A stretch of 64,000 bases of DNA from the NCBI RefSeq assembly GCF_037975235.1, contig NZ_CP150241.1:4464001-4528000 (forward strand). The letters are read 5' to 3'. Made by a program: the position numbers and the translations under genes. Origin of the DNA: Paenibacillus sp. FSL R5-0341. Lineage in GTDB: Bacteria > Bacillota > Bacilli > Paenibacillales > Paenibacillaceae. Below, piece after piece: positions 52,792-62,250 of the stretch. Within the stretch, counting starts at the first letter, position 1. Each line of letters starts with the position of its first letter. The notes under the pieces were generated by a model. It was not told where the DNA came from. It worked only from the letters and a program-made list of their open reading frames with translations, and did no database searches.

Positions 52792-54275
52792 TTGGATTTG
52801 CCCCTTATCGCTTCTTTGGCTATGATTCGGTCATCAAAATCGGTTTTGGTTGTGCCGATAATCTGATAGGTCTCGTGACCCTTGCCCGCAATCAATACTA
52901 CATCGGCTGGGCTTGCCATTTCAATAGCTTCATGAATCGCCTGGCGCCGATCCACAATCATCGTATAACGTTCAGCAGGAACGGATTCTTCAATCAGGCC
53001 CTGTTCAATGTCTTTGAGAATCAGATCCGGATCTTCTGTCCGTGGATTATCAGAAGTGACGAGTACAAAATCGCTATACATCGCAGCAATCTTACCCATG
53101 AGAGGTCGTTTGGTACGATCTCTGTCACCACCACAGCCAAACACACAGATCACACGTCCTTCAGCAAATTCCTTCACCGTCCGCAGTACATTCTCCAGTC
53201 CATCCGGTGTATGAGCATAGTCGACAATAACAGCAAATGGCTGCCCTTCGTCAACTCCTTCAACACGTCCATCCACACCCGGAACCGTCTCCAGACTGCG
53301 TTTGATCTCTTCCAATGGAACGCCTTCCACCAGCGCTGCTGAGATTGCTGCCATCGCATTGTACACATTGAATTTACCTACCATGCGCAAGCGAATATCC
53401 GTGTTGCCTGCAAATGTATCTACGTGGAAAGAAGTTCCCTGAGATGTGATCGAGATTTGGGATGCGCGTACATCTGCCTCTTCACCCATGCCATATGTAA
53501 TCACTTCAGCTGCAGTCACAGAGATGAAATAAGCCGCAGCCGGATCATCTGCATTGATGACAGCGAATTTACGCTGTGAAGCATCTTCCGTATATCCGTT
53601 ACCCAGTCGTGCAAAGAACAACCCTTTGGCCCCGCGATATTCCTCCATGGAATGGTGGTAGTCCAGATGATCCTGCGTCAGATTAGTGAATACCGCAGTA
53701 CGGAAATTCGTTCCCTTTACGCGCCCTTGTTCCAATGCGTGAGAAGAAACTTCCATAACACAGCAGTCCGTCCCCTTCTGAACCATATCATGCAGGCTAC
53801 GCTGCAGATCAAGCGCCTCTGGTGTCGTTCCTGACATCGGGTAGGTGCGACCGTCATACCGCATTTGAATGGTACCGATCAATCCCGTCTTACGTCCAAA
53901 ATCGCTCATGATTTTTTCAATCAAATAGGTAGTGGTCGTTTTTCCGTTCGTTCCCGTTACACCAATCATATTCATCTTCTGGCTTGGCGAGTCAAAAAAG
54001 AAATCTGCCAGAACAGCCATCGCAAACCGGCTGTCCTTCACCAGCAATTGTGGTACAGGAAGATCCAGCTGACGTTCAACCACCAATGCGACTGCACCGG
54101 CATGGACAGCTTTTTCTGCATAATCATGACCATCTACCGTATGTCCCGGAAGACAGATAAACAGATCACCCGGTTTTACCTGCCGGGAATCTGTCTGAAG
54201 GTTTTGGCATTCTGTATTCGATTCGCCCACGAGGCGGGCGGTGGTCAGCATCGATGCAAATTGTTTTAAAAGCAC
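52788..54275 (-). CDS. murE: UDP-MurNAc-L-Ala-D-Glu:meso-DAP ligase
   Basis: MurE (495 aa) adds the third peptide residue. The P-loop is MIGVTGTNGKTTTTYLIEKI. The amino-acid-selecting motif is TSDNPRTEDPDLI, where DNPR predicts meso-diaminopimelate rather than lysine, in keeping with the dapL-like gene in this window. Start GTG 54275 has GAGGT seven bases upstream and gives the standard length. The open frame to 54416 adds 47 residues that are not MurE-like. It is 140 bases after spoVD, with a possible internal promoter. Confidence 0.95.
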   Translation of the reverse strand: MLLKQFASMLTTARLVGESNTECQNLQTDSRQVKPGDLFICLPGHTVDGHDYAEKAVHAGAVALVVERQLDLPVPQLLVKDSRFAMAVLADFFFDSPSQKMNMIGVTGTNGKTTTTYLIEKIMSDFGRKTGLIGTIQMRYDGRTYPMSGTTPEALDLQRSLHDMVQKGTDCCVMEVSSHALEQGRVKGTNFRTAVFTNLTQDHLDYHHSMEEYRGAKGLFFARLGNGYTEDASQRKFAVINADDPAAAYFISVTAAEVITYGMGEEADVRASQISITSQGTSFHVDTFAGNTDIRLRMVGKFNVYNAMAAISAALVEGVPLEEIKRSLETVPGVDGRVEGVDEGQPFAVIVDYAHTPDGLENVLRTVKEFAEGRVICVFGCGGDRDRTKRPLMGKIAAMYSDFVLVTSDNPRTEDPDLILKDIEQGLIEESVPAERYTMIVDRRQAIHEAIEMASPADVVLIAGKGHETYQIIGTTKTDFDDRIIAKEAIRGKSN

Positions 54276-54296
54276 ATGAATAACCTCACTTTTCCA

Positions 54297-54343
54297 ATTA
54301 TACTTCTGTTTTAGCATATGTCTGTATTTATTAATATCGTCAA
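54297..54343 (-). promoter_or_regulatory. Possible internal promoter before murE
   Basis: The 140-base gap contains TTGACG (54338-54343) with TATGCT (54313-54318) 19 bases on, and a separate TATAAT (54297-54302) just before the murE ribosome site. Either could let murE and later genes be expressed when spoVD is not, but spacers are imperfect. Confidence 0.3.
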
Positions 54344-54415
54344 TACAACCAAATAATGAAACGCGCTTGGATGAATTTTGTTGCGCTTGAAGACACAAAC
54401 TGCTCCAAAGCCCCA

Positions 54416-56368
54416 TTATTCACCCTTTGTGTGGTCATGCGCATCGTTCAGAACATCCCCCATGTAAATGCGGATGGTTGAACCCTGCTCTACCCTTGCC
54501 CCAGGCTTAGGCGCCTGATTAATCACGTATTTTCCACTGCCGGACTTCGCCAGCATAAAGTTCATGTTCAGGTCTTCATACAGATCTTCGACTGTAGCTC
54601 CTGTCAGATCTGGAACCGTCACGATTTTGGTCTCACCATATTTGTATTCTTTGGCGACCTGATCCTTCCGAACAGGGACATTCATGTAATGCAGTGCATC
54701 TTCAAGAATGTTCTGTACAATCGGGGCGGCAACCACACCTCCGAACTGAATTCCTTTGGGATTATCCACTGCGGTATAGACCACAATCTGAGGGTCATCA
54801 GCGGGTGCAAATCCGATAAAGGATACGATATGCTCGGTAGAGGAATAACGTCCGTTGATGACTTTCTGGGCTGTACCTGTTTTGCCACCGACCCGGTATC
54901 CATCAATGAACGCTGGACGTCCGGTTCCTTTCGCAACAACACTCTCGAGTGCTTCACGTACTTGCTTGGATGTATTCTCCGAGATCACCTGACGAACCAG
55001 CTCCGGCTTGGCTTCTTCCATGACTTCTCCCGTTACTGGATGGACCCACGCTTTCGTAACATATGGCTTGTAAAGTTTACCCCCATTGATGGCCGCTGAC
55101 ACAGCCGCTACTTGCTGAATAGGTGTAACCGATACACCTTGACCAAAAGCAGTCGTTGCAAGTTCGACAGGTCCTACTCTCGACAGTTTGAACAGAATTC
55201 CACTGGCTTCTCCACTGAGATCAATACCCGTTTTGGTACCAAAGCCAAAGTCTTTAATATAAGAGAAGAGCGATTCTTTTCCCAGTCTCTGCCCCAGAGC
55301 TACAAATCCCGGGTTGCATGAGTTCTCCACCACTTGCAGGAAGGTCTGACTTCCGTGGCCGCCCTTTTTCCAGCAACGCAGACGGGCTCCACCCACCTCA
55401 ACATATCCGGGATCAAAAAATTGATCCTGTTGCAGATTGACCTTTTTCTCTTCAAGCGCTGCTGCCAAGGTAATGATCTTGAACGTAGAACCCGGTTCGT
55501 ACGTCATCCAGATCGGTAAATTCCGATTGTATATCTCCGCGGGATATTGCTGATAATCGGCCGGTTCGTATCCCGGTCTGCTCGACATACCCAAAATTTC
55601 ACCCGTTTTGGGATTCATCGCTATAGCCAGTGCTGAGTTCGCCTGGAACTTCACCATGGCCTGGTCCAGTTCTCTCTCCATGATGGACTGAATCGATTTA
55701 TCAATGGTCAGCTTGAGGTTAAGACCGTCCTTCGGTTCCACATACTTCTCGGATGAGCCCGGCATTAGCCTTCCGGCCGCATCGGACAAGTAGGACACAC
55801 TGCCATTCAAACCATTCAGCTTATCATCATATTTCTTCTCGACGCCCGTTAAGCCCTGATTATCAATCCCCGTAAATCCGAGAATATGGGCAGCCAGATC
55901 ATCATAGGGATAAAAACGTTTATTGTCCTCAGCAACAACGATACCCGGAAGCTTCAAATCACGGATGCGCTGAGCTTTCTCCATCGTAATTTTGCGGCCG
56001 CCGGGTTGTAATCGTACAATGAGTTCACGTTTCTTGATGGTTGCCAGCACTTTCTCTTCCGTCATCCCCAGTAATGGAGCAAGCGCTCGGGCTGTCGTTT
56101 CAGCTTCCTTGACTTGTGCCGGGATAGCCATAATGGTCGGTGTGGTCACATTATAGGCCAGAGAGGTTCCATTTCGATCCAGGATCTCCCCTCGCTTGGC
56201 AGAGTAAGGAATATTACGACGCCAGGATTCTTCTGCTTTTGCTGACAATTCAGGGCCTTGCCCGAGCTGTACATAAGCAAGCCTGATTACCAAGGCCGAA
56301 AATAACAAAACTAAAACCACTAAACTCCATAGCAACCTGCGACGCAGATTTACGCTTGATCCCTTCAC
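54416..56368 (-). CDS. spoVD: SpoVD-like class B penicillin-binding protein with one PASTA domain
   Basis: The protein has 650 residues. A single N-terminal membrane helix (about 12-30) and a pedestal domain precede the transpeptidase with EPGSTFKIITL (Ser 294 nucleophile), the SxN motif in VVENSCNPGF and GGKTGTAQKV. One C-terminal PASTA domain (VTVPDLTGATVEDLYEDLNM) is the SpoVD mark, used for cortex synthesis in spores. The start is GTG 56368 behind GGGGGGA. A weak sigma-E-like pair, GAATATT (56418-56424) and CATGATTTT (56392-56400), lies upstream, in keeping with mother-cell expression. Confidence 0.9.
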   Translation of the reverse strand: MKGSSVNLRRRLLWSLVVLVLLFSALVIRLAYVQLGQGPELSAKAEESWRRNIPYSAKRGEILDRNGTSLAYNVTTPTIMAIPAQVKEAETTARALAPLLGMTEEKVLATIKKRELIVRLQPGGRKITMEKAQRIRDLKLPGIVVAEDNKRFYPYDDLAAHILGFTGIDNQGLTGVEKKYDDKLNGLNGSVSYLSDAAGRLMPGSSEKYVEPKDGLNLKLTIDKSIQSIMERELDQAMVKFQANSALAIAMNPKTGEILGMSSRPGYEPADYQQYPAEIYNRNLPIWMTYEPGSTFKIITLAAALEEKKVNLQQDQFFDPGYVEVGGARLRCWKKGGHGSQTFLQVVENSCNPGFVALGQRLGKESLFSYIKDFGFGTKTGIDLSGEASGILFKLSRVGPVELATTAFGQGVSVTPIQQVAAVSAAINGGKLYKPYVTKAWVHPVTGEVMEEAKPELVRQVISENTSKQVREALESVVAKGTGRPAFIDGYRVGGKTGTAQKVINGRYSSTEHIVSFIGFAPADDPQIVVYTAVDNPKGIQFGGVVAAPIVQNILEDALHYMNVPVRKDQVAKEYKYGETKIVTVPDLTGATVEDLYEDLNMNFMLAKSGSGKYVINQAPKPGARVEQGSTIRIYMGDVLNDAHDHTKGE

Positions 56369-56461
56369 GAAAAGATCCCCCCACTCGTCCCAAAATCATG
56401 ATCTCGTTCCATTCATGAATATTCAGGACAACCGGGGGTTAGAACAAGCTGTCAGAGCTCC

Positions 56462-58795
56462 CTATGGTAGTGAAGCCCCGTTTGTTGCTGGATCATCAGA
56501 GGATTCGGATTCATTGGCAGGAGCCTTATTGTTATCCGTTTCGTCTTTTCCGTCGGTTTTACCTTCTGCTCCCGAAGTGTCTTGTTCCTTCCCTTCGGTT
56601 TCTGACGACGGATCAGAAGAGATTGGAGCCTCATCTGCTATGCCGGTAACTGCGGCTTTGGCAGTCTGCAAATTCAGCTGGACGGTTCTCTGCTCACCTG
56701 CTACCTGCTCAGTTTGCTTCACGACATACCCTTCACCCTTGACCGTAACTCCCACTTTCATGAGAGAAAGTACTTCCAGAGCATCCCGGAGGGATTCACC
56801 TGTTAGATCTGGAATCTTCATCTTGCTGCTTTCTTCCGTAAGCAGATAGATTCGTTGGCCTGGATTCATGGATGCCCCAGCAACCGGATACTGCCGAATT
56901 ACATTATCCCCTTGACCAAGCGTCACATAAGCAATACCCGCGCTTAGAAGCTGGCTTCTGGCCTGTTTGGCTGTCTTACCACTCAGGTCCGGTGCCTTGG
57001 CTTGCACGACAGGAACTTCTTTTGACTTTTTGTCAGCGGTTTTGGCTGTATCCTTGGGAACTCCCATATACTGAAGCGTTTGGCTCACAATTTTTTTGAA
57101 TACCGGGGCAGCTGCAGTTCCTCCCCCAATGTTGGTTCCATCCGGTTGGTCAATGACAACAAGTATAGCAATCTTCGGATTATTCACAGGTGCAAATCCA
57201 ATAAACGATACAACGTCTTTCGACTTGCTATATTCCCCGTTAACAACCTTTCTTGCTGTACCTGTCTTACCAGCTACACGGTAACCCTCGATATAAGCGT
57301 TACGACCGGTACCAATCGTTTGGTCTGCAACCACTTGTTCCAGATAACCGCTCACCAGTTTGGAAGATTCCTTGGAAATCACCTGACGAACCACTTTAGG
57401 TTTGATCACTTCCGTAGTTCCGTCATTCGGGTTCTTGATCTCCCTCACCAGATGTGGCTCCAATAATTTGCCGCCATTAGCAATTGCCGAGATCGCTGCG
57501 ACCTGTTGAATTGGTGTTACCTGTACGAGACCGTGACCGTAAGCAGCAGTAGCAATCTCGGATTTGTAAACCAACGGCTTGATCGGTGAAGCTGCCTCAC
57601 TCGGCAGATCAATACCTGTCTTTTTACCAAAACCGAATTCGTCTATGTAATGACGCAGACGTTCACCACCAAGCATGTTGTAACCCAAGTTAACAAAGGC
57701 AATGTTACTTGACCGTTTGACACCTTCGAGATAAGAGATCCAACCATAGGAATGACCATTATCGCTAATCGGGAATCCACCGATATACATGCGTTTGGAT
57801 TCAAAACTTGCATTCGGATCGAAGAGTTTTTCTTCCACAGCTCCTGCCAGTGTAACGATTTTGAATGTAGACCCTGGCTCATAGATGGATTGCGTCGCAT
57901 GATTAATAAAGTTCTTTTGATCAGGCGTACTGCCGTACGTATTAGGATTAAAGGTTGGCCAGTTCGCCATCCCCAGAATCTCCATTGTGCTCGGGTCTGC
58001 AGCAATGACCGTCATGCTCAGTGGGTTATACTTGGCAACGGCTTCTTTCATTGCATCCTCAATGTAGAACTGGATCGTATCATCGATCGTCAGCGTGAGG
58101 TTTTTCCCGTTCTGTGGTGGCAGATAGTTGTCCTGTGAATCCGGAAGTTTGATGCCTTTGGCATCCTTCTGATAATTCAGATACCCGTCTGTACCTGTCA
58201 GTGCTTCATCATATGAGACTTCAAGTCCATTGACAGCCTTTCCGTCACGGCTCATATATCCCAAGAGATGAGAAGCAAGTGTTTCTTCGGGGTAAAAACG
58301 CTTGGACTCTTGAGCCATTACGATTGCATTACGCGCCTTATATTCCTCTTGCAATTCTTCACGCAACTCATTGACTTTTGCGGCAAGCTCAGGACTGATC
58401 TTATATCCTTCACTGCGTACTTCCCGCTGCTGATAGAAATTTCCATCTTTATTTTTGGCTGTGACAAGAGCGCGCATCTCACTCTCATTTTTCCCTAGAA
58501 GGGTAGAGAGCTTCTCCGTGACAACATCCTGTATGCCGAGTTCATCGATCAAGAGAGGATTGACCGAAACCGTATACGCAGGCGCATCGGTAGCCAGAAC
58601 GTTACCATTTCGATCTGTAATTGTTCCACGTGCAGCCTTAATGGTCTGTTCCCGCTCTACTAAACCGGCCGCCCGTTCCTGCCATACACCGCCATTCACA
58701 ACTTGAATGAAAAAGATTCGGGTTACGAGTACAAGAAAAAAGAGGGTAATACATCCCCCTATTAGCAACGTGCGCATCTTTATTCTTTTTATCAT
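56462..58795 (-). CDS. pbpB: Class B penicillin-binding protein with two PASTA domains (Pbp2B type)
   Basis: The protein has 777 residues with an N-terminal membrane helix (about 8-28) and a pedestal. The transpeptidase has EPGSTFKIVTLAG (Ser 309), RSSNIAFVNLG as SxN, and AGKTGTARKV. Two PASTA domains follow (APDLSGKTAKQARSQLLSAG and MKIPDLTGESLRDALEVLSL). The tail after about residue 715 is acidic, Ser/Glu/Asn-rich and likely disordered. By position after ftsL it is the septal transpeptidase PbpB, acting with a SEDS partner at division. Confidence 0.92.
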   Translation of the reverse strand: MIKRIKMRTLLIGGCITLFFLVLVTRIFFIQVVNGGVWQERAAGLVEREQTIKAARGTITDRNGNVLATDAPAYTVSVNPLLIDELGIQDVVTEKLSTLLGKNESEMRALVTAKNKDGNFYQQREVRSEGYKISPELAAKVNELREELQEEYKARNAIVMAQESKRFYPEETLASHLLGYMSRDGKAVNGLEVSYDEALTGTDGYLNYQKDAKGIKLPDSQDNYLPPQNGKNLTLTIDDTIQFYIEDAMKEAVAKYNPLSMTVIAADPSTMEILGMANWPTFNPNTYGSTPDQKNFINHATQSIYEPGSTFKIVTLAGAVEEKLFDPNASFESKRMYIGGFPISDNGHSYGWISYLEGVKRSSNIAFVNLGYNMLGGERLRHYIDEFGFGKKTGIDLPSEAASPIKPLVYKSEIATAAYGHGLVQVTPIQQVAAISAIANGGKLLEPHLVREIKNPNDGTTEVIKPKVVRQVISKESSKLVSGYLEQVVADQTIGTGRNAYIEGYRVAGKTGTARKVVNGEYSKSKDVVSFIGFAPVNNPKIAILVVIDQPDGTNIGGGTAAAPVFKKIVSQTLQYMGVPKDTAKTADKKSKEVPVVQAKAPDLSGKTAKQARSQLLSAGIAYVTLGQGDNVIRQYPVAGASMNPGQRIYLLTEESSKMKIPDLTGESLRDALEVLSLMKVGVTVKGEGYVVKQTEQVAGEQRTVQLNLQTAKAAVTGIADEAPISSDPSSETEGKEQDTSGAEGKTDGKDETDNNKAPANESESSDDPATNGASLP

Positions 58796-58807
58796 CGGAA
58801 CACCTCT

Positions 58808-59233
58808 TTACTTACTGCTTGTATTCGAGGACGATTCAGCACCTGTTGATTTCGTACTTGTGGAGCGAGGTACAAAAATGACATCCTTACCGGAAGCTTC
58901 AACATAACCAAGCTGTTTTGCATTTTCGATGACCTGATTGTTCAATGTTTCTTTTTCCACTTGCAGGTCTGCAATCGTCTTCTCATACCCCTTGATATCC
59001 GAAATAGTGGACTGTGCCTGCTTGTTCAGATCATAGATATGAGCATAACGAGACATCAGGGCTCCTCCAACAAGGATCACTGCAACCAGGGTAATCAGAT
59101 ACAAAATCTTCTCGCGTGCCGGAAGACCCGTACGACGGGTCACCACTTTGGTGGTTTCTTTGTATCGTTGCTGGGTCACACGTTCCTGGGACGCTTTTTC
59201 TTTTACGGCGAGATTACCACGTGTATATGCCAT
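58808..59233 (-). CDS. ftsL: FtsL-like septum protein
   Basis: The protein has 141 residues. A basic cytoplasmic N-terminus, a membrane helix at about 43-62 (ILYLITLVAVILVGGALM), and an outside coiled coil (INADL-like heptads in DLNKQAQSTISDIKGYEKTI, ADLQVEKETLNNQVIENAK) lead to a low-complexity Ser/Thr tail. FtsL forms a trimer with DivIB and DivIC and activates the septal synthase. Sequence conservation is low in this family, so position between rsmH and pbpB carries much of the assignment. Confidence 0.9.
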   Translation of the reverse strand: MAYTRGNLAVKEKASQERVTQQRYKETTKVVTRRTGLPAREKILYLITLVAVILVGGALMSRYAHIYDLNKQAQSTISDIKGYEKTIADLQVEKETLNNQVIENAKQLGYVEASGKDVIFVPRSTSTKSTGAESSSNTSSK

Positions 59234-59260
59234 ACTCCGATTCTCTCCTCCACTCTTGAT

Positions 59261-60211
59261 CTACAATTTCTCGGCTACGCGCAGCTTGGCTGAACGAGCA
59301 CGTGAATTTTCAGCCAATTCCGTTTCTGTTGGAATCAGCGGTTTTCTGTTAATTAAACGCAGGGACCCCTTGCCCCCACATACACACAACGGAAAATCGG
59401 GTGGACACGTACATTTCTCCAGATAACTGCTTAAAATCTGTTTACATATCCGATCCTCAAGGGAGTGGAAGGTAATAACAGATACACGTCCTCCTGGTGC
59501 AAGACAACGAACAGCCTGATGTAGTCCTTCTTCAAACGCACCCAACTCATCGTTGACGGCAATTCGTAATGCCTGGAAGCTGCGTTTGGCAGGATGTCCA
59601 CCGGTACGGCGAGCTGCCGCCGGAATGCCTTCCTTGATCAGTTCCACTAGTTCACCCGTGGTCTCAATGGTAGACTGAGCTCGTTTACCGACGATAACAC
59701 GGGCAATTCTTCTGGAAAACTTCTCTTCACCATAGCGATACAAAATTCGGGCAATCTCTTCTTCTGGCCATTCATTCACAATCTCTTTGGCCGTCAGCAT
59801 GGCATCCTGGTCCATTCGCATATCGAGCGGAGCATCGTGATTGTAGCTGAATCCACGTTCTCCTTCATCAAATTGCGGAGATGAAACACCCAAGTCATAC
59901 AAGATACCATCGACCTGTGGTACGCCATCCTTCATTGGTACATCCAGATCCTTGAGCACCTGTTCCAGATCTCTAAAATTGGTTTTCACCAATGTTACAC
60001 GTTCTCCATAGGCAGCGAGCTTCTCGCGAGCATTATCCAAAGCCCAATCATCCTGATCAAGTGCGATCAGACGTCCCCCTGGACCGAGCTTGGAAGCAAT
60101 CACGGAGCTATGTCCGCCACCGCCTAAAGTGCAGTCCACGTATATACCGTCCTGCTTGATGTTTAATCCCTCTGTTGCCTCTTCTTTGAGTACGGTTATG
60201 TGGTGAAACAA
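59261..60211 (-). CDS. rsmH: 16S rRNA m4C1402 methyltransferase
   Basis: RsmH/MraW (316 aa) methylates N4 of C1402 in 16S rRNA. It has the N-terminal [19 protein letters not shown]-binding [20 protein letters not shown], the [20 protein letters not shown] catalytic block, [20 protein letters not shown] and the SLEDRICKQ helix near the end. It follows mraZ by 18 bases in the standard dcw order. Confidence 0.97.
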   Translation of the reverse strand: MFHHITVLKEEATEGLNIKQDGIYVDCTLGGGGHSSVIASKLGPGGRLIALDQDDWALDNAREKLAAYGERVTLVKTNFRDLEQVLKDLDVPMKDGVPQVDGILYDLGVSSPQFDEGERGFSYNHDAPLDMRMDQDAMLTAKEIVNEWPEEEIARILYRYGEEKFSRRIARVIVGKRAQSTIETTGELVELIKEGIPAAARRTGGHPAKRSFQALRIAVNDELGAFEEGLHQAVRCLAPGGRVSVITFHSLEDRICKQILSSYLEKCTCPPDFPLCVCGGKGSLRLINRKPLIPTETELAENSRARSAKLRVAEKL

Positions 60212-60229
60212 CCTGCACCCCTCCTGACT

Positions 60230-60667
60230 TTATAAATCAAAATTAAAATCGACCAGCTTTTCGGCAATGTCGTTGAATGCTTCTTCGGATTGATTGAAAT
60301 AACTCTCCCATATGCCTTTGCTCCAAATCTCCACCCGGTTCGACACGCCAAGAACAACACAATCCTTGTCCAGCTTGGCATACTCTCTTAAATTGCCCGG
60401 CAGATTTACCCTGCCCTGTTTGTCCAGTTCACATTCGGTTGCACCCGAGAAAAAAAACCGGGTAAACGCACGTGCATCAGATTTCATCAATGGCAGTGCT
60501 TTGAGCTTCTGTTCCATGACCCCCCACTCCTCCATGGGGTACACGAAAAGACACTGGTCCAAACCCCGTGTGACAACGAAAGACGGTCCCAGAGATTCGC
60601 GGAATTTAGCCGGAATGATAACCCGACCCTTATCATCAATGCTATGTTGGAACTCCCCCATAAACAT
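60230..60667 (-). CDS. mraZ: MraZ, dcw transcription regulator
   Basis: MraZ (145 aa) has two swapped AbrB-like halves, each with the DxxxR DNA-contact motif: [19 protein letters not shown] and [20 protein letters not shown]. It forms a ring-shaped oligomer and binds TGGG-type repeats in its own promoter. ATG 60667 gives the family N-terminus [18 protein letters not shown] 60679 abuts the ribosome site. GGG-containing boxes at about 10-base spacing lie just upstream. Confidence 0.96.
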   Translation of the reverse strand: MFMGEFQHSIDDKGRVIIPAKFRESLGPSFVVTRGLDQCLFVYPMEEWGVMEQKLKALPLMKSDARAFTRFFFSGATECELDKQGRVNLPGNLREYAKLDKDCVVLGVSNRVEIWSKGIWESYFNQSEEAFNDIAEKLVDFNFDL

Positions 60668-60685
60668 TGGCCCACTCACTCCTCA

Positions 60686-60708
60686 CCCGTTTCTCCCACT
60701 TTGCCCCA
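60686..60708 (-). promoter_or_regulatory. Probable MraZ-binding repeats
   Basis: On the minus strand TGGGG, TGGGA and CGGGT occur at 10- and 9-base steps between the -10 element and the mraZ start. This resembles the spaced TGGGN boxes bound by MraZ in other bacteria. Confidence 0.55.
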
Positions 60709-60722
60709 CTTTCCACCACCTA

Positions 60723-60751
60723 AGCATAATAGATTCGCACAAAAAAATCAA
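60723..60751 (-). promoter_or_regulatory. Candidate promoter of the dcw cluster
   Basis: TTGATT (60746-60751), a 17-base spacer and TATGCT (60723-60728) lie on the minus strand, about 56 bases before mraZ and after the ahcY terminator. Confidence 0.6.
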
Positions 60752-60791
60752 AACCCTTCTTGCAATACTTGATTTTTTGATTTTTCAACAT

Positions 60792-60834
60792 AAAAAAACG
60801 TCTTTGATCCTGTCACTCAGGATCAAAGACGTTT
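60792..60834 (-). terminator. Terminator of ahcY
   Basis: A 17-pair stem, AAACGTCTTTGATCCTG/CAGGATCAAAGACGTTT (60796-60812, 60818-60834), has a five-base loop and on the minus strand is followed by more T. It insulates the dcw promoter from bshC-ahcY. Confidence 0.92.
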
Positions 60835-60940
60835 CCCGTAAACGGGCAATCGTATGTCTACCCGCACATGAGCCATATCATCAATAAACCATTCTATACC
60901 CTTTGAATCATTTCATCAGCTTGTAATTAATGGATAAAGC

Positions 60941-62206
60941 TTAAAATTTCCAACTATCCAGGTATTTTTCCTGTTCTACTGACAAGGAGTCAATGCCAAT
61001 ATTCAGGCTTTCCAGTTTATAGCTGGCAACCTGTTGGTCGATATCGTAAGGTACGTTAACCACGTTTTTACCCAAGTTTTCATAATTCTCACTTACATAA
61101 CGCAGACCAAGTGCTTGAAGAGCAAACGTTGTATCCATGATTTCGGCCGGGTGACCATCCGCAGCACCCAGGTTTACAAGACGCCCCTCTGCAAGAAGGT
61201 ACATTTTACGACCATCTTTAAAGCGATATTCCTCAATGTTGCGGCGAACTGTACGAATCGATTCCGAACGTTTAGCTAGTTCAGGTTTATTCACTTCAAC
61301 ATCAAAGTGACCTGCATTGCTCAGGATTGCTCCGTCCTTCATTACATCGTAATGCTCACCCGTAATAACATCCTTATTACCTGTAACTGCGATAAAGAAA
61401 TCGCCCAATTTAGCAGCTTCCACCATCGTCATGACCCGGAATCCGTCCATGTGTGCTTCTACTGCTTTGATTGGATCAATCTCAGTTACGATTACATTCG
61501 CTCCAAGACCTTTGGCGCGCATCGCTACACCTTTACCACACCAGCCATATCCGGCTACGACTACATTCTTACCTGCTACAACCAGATTGGTTGTACGGAT
61601 GATACCGTCAAATGCGGATTGACCTGTGCCATAACGATTATCAAACAGATATTTGCAGTATGCGTCATTAACTGCCACCATCGGGAATTTCAATTGGCCT
61701 TCTTTCGCCAATGCTTTCAAACGAATAATGCCCGTTGTCGTTTCTTCTGCTCCTCCGCGAATTGTCGCTGCAAGATCAGGACGCTCGGATGCAATAATAG
61801 TTGCGAAGTCTCCGCCATCATCAATAATGAGATCAGGTTTCACCTCAAGCGCACGAAGCTGCAGTGATTTGAATTCCGCAGGTTCCGGGTTGTACTTCGC
61901 GTATACGGTAACGCCATCTTCTACCAATGCAGCGCAGACATCATCTTGTGTAGACAAAGGATTACTGTGCGTAATCGTTACTTCTGCGCCGCCGGCTTGG
62001 ATCACTTTTGCCAAGTAAGCTGTTTTTGCTTCCAGATGAAGACAGATGGCAACCTTCAAACCTTTAAAAGGAAGATCCTGTTCAAACTGGCGACGAATAC
62101 GGTTCAATACCGGCATGTGCGCCTCTACCCAATCAATTTTCAAATGACCCTCTGAAGCGAGTCCCATGTCTTTAACAATACTGTTTTGCAATGCAGGTGT
62201 AGTCAT
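60941..62206 (-). CDS. ahcY: Adenosylhomocysteinase
   Basis: AhcY (421 aa) reversibly splits S-adenosylhomocysteine into adenosine and homocysteine with bound NAD. Substrate and NAD blocks are ICLHLEAKTAYLAKVIQAGG, GGAEETTTGIIRLKALAKEG, DNRYGTGQSAFDGIIRTTN, VVAGYGWCGKGVAMRAKGLG, and LSNAGHFDVEVNK with the catalytic His. The length fits the shorter form lacking the insertion of mammalian-type enzymes. AGGAGG precedes the ATG. It follows bshC by 44 bases without a terminator, so the two are probably co-transcribed. B. subtilis lacks this gene and uses Pfs/LuxS instead. Confidence 0.94.
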   Translation of the reverse strand: MTTPALQNSIVKDMGLASEGHLKIDWVEAHMPVLNRIRRQFEQDLPFKGLKVAICLHLEAKTAYLAKVIQAGGAEVTITHSNPLSTQDDVCAALVEDGVTVYAKYNPEPAEFKSLQLRALEVKPDLIIDDGGDFATIIASERPDLAATIRGGAEETTTGIIRLKALAKEGQLKFPMVAVNDAYCKYLFDNRYGTGQSAFDGIIRTTNLVVAGKNVVVAGYGWCGKGVAMRAKGLGANVIVTEIDPIKAVEAHMDGFRVMTMVEAAKLGDFFIAVTGNKDVITGEHYDVMKDGAILSNAGHFDVEVNKPELAKRSESIRTVRRNIEEYRFKDGRKMYLLAEGRLVNLGAADGHPAEIMDTTFALQALGLRYVSENYENLGKNVVNVPYDIDQQVASYKLESLNIGIDSLSVEQEKYLDSWKF

Positions 62207-62250
62207 TTCACGTCCTCCTCGTTTATGTGTTTCTTCTATTATAAAGGTTT

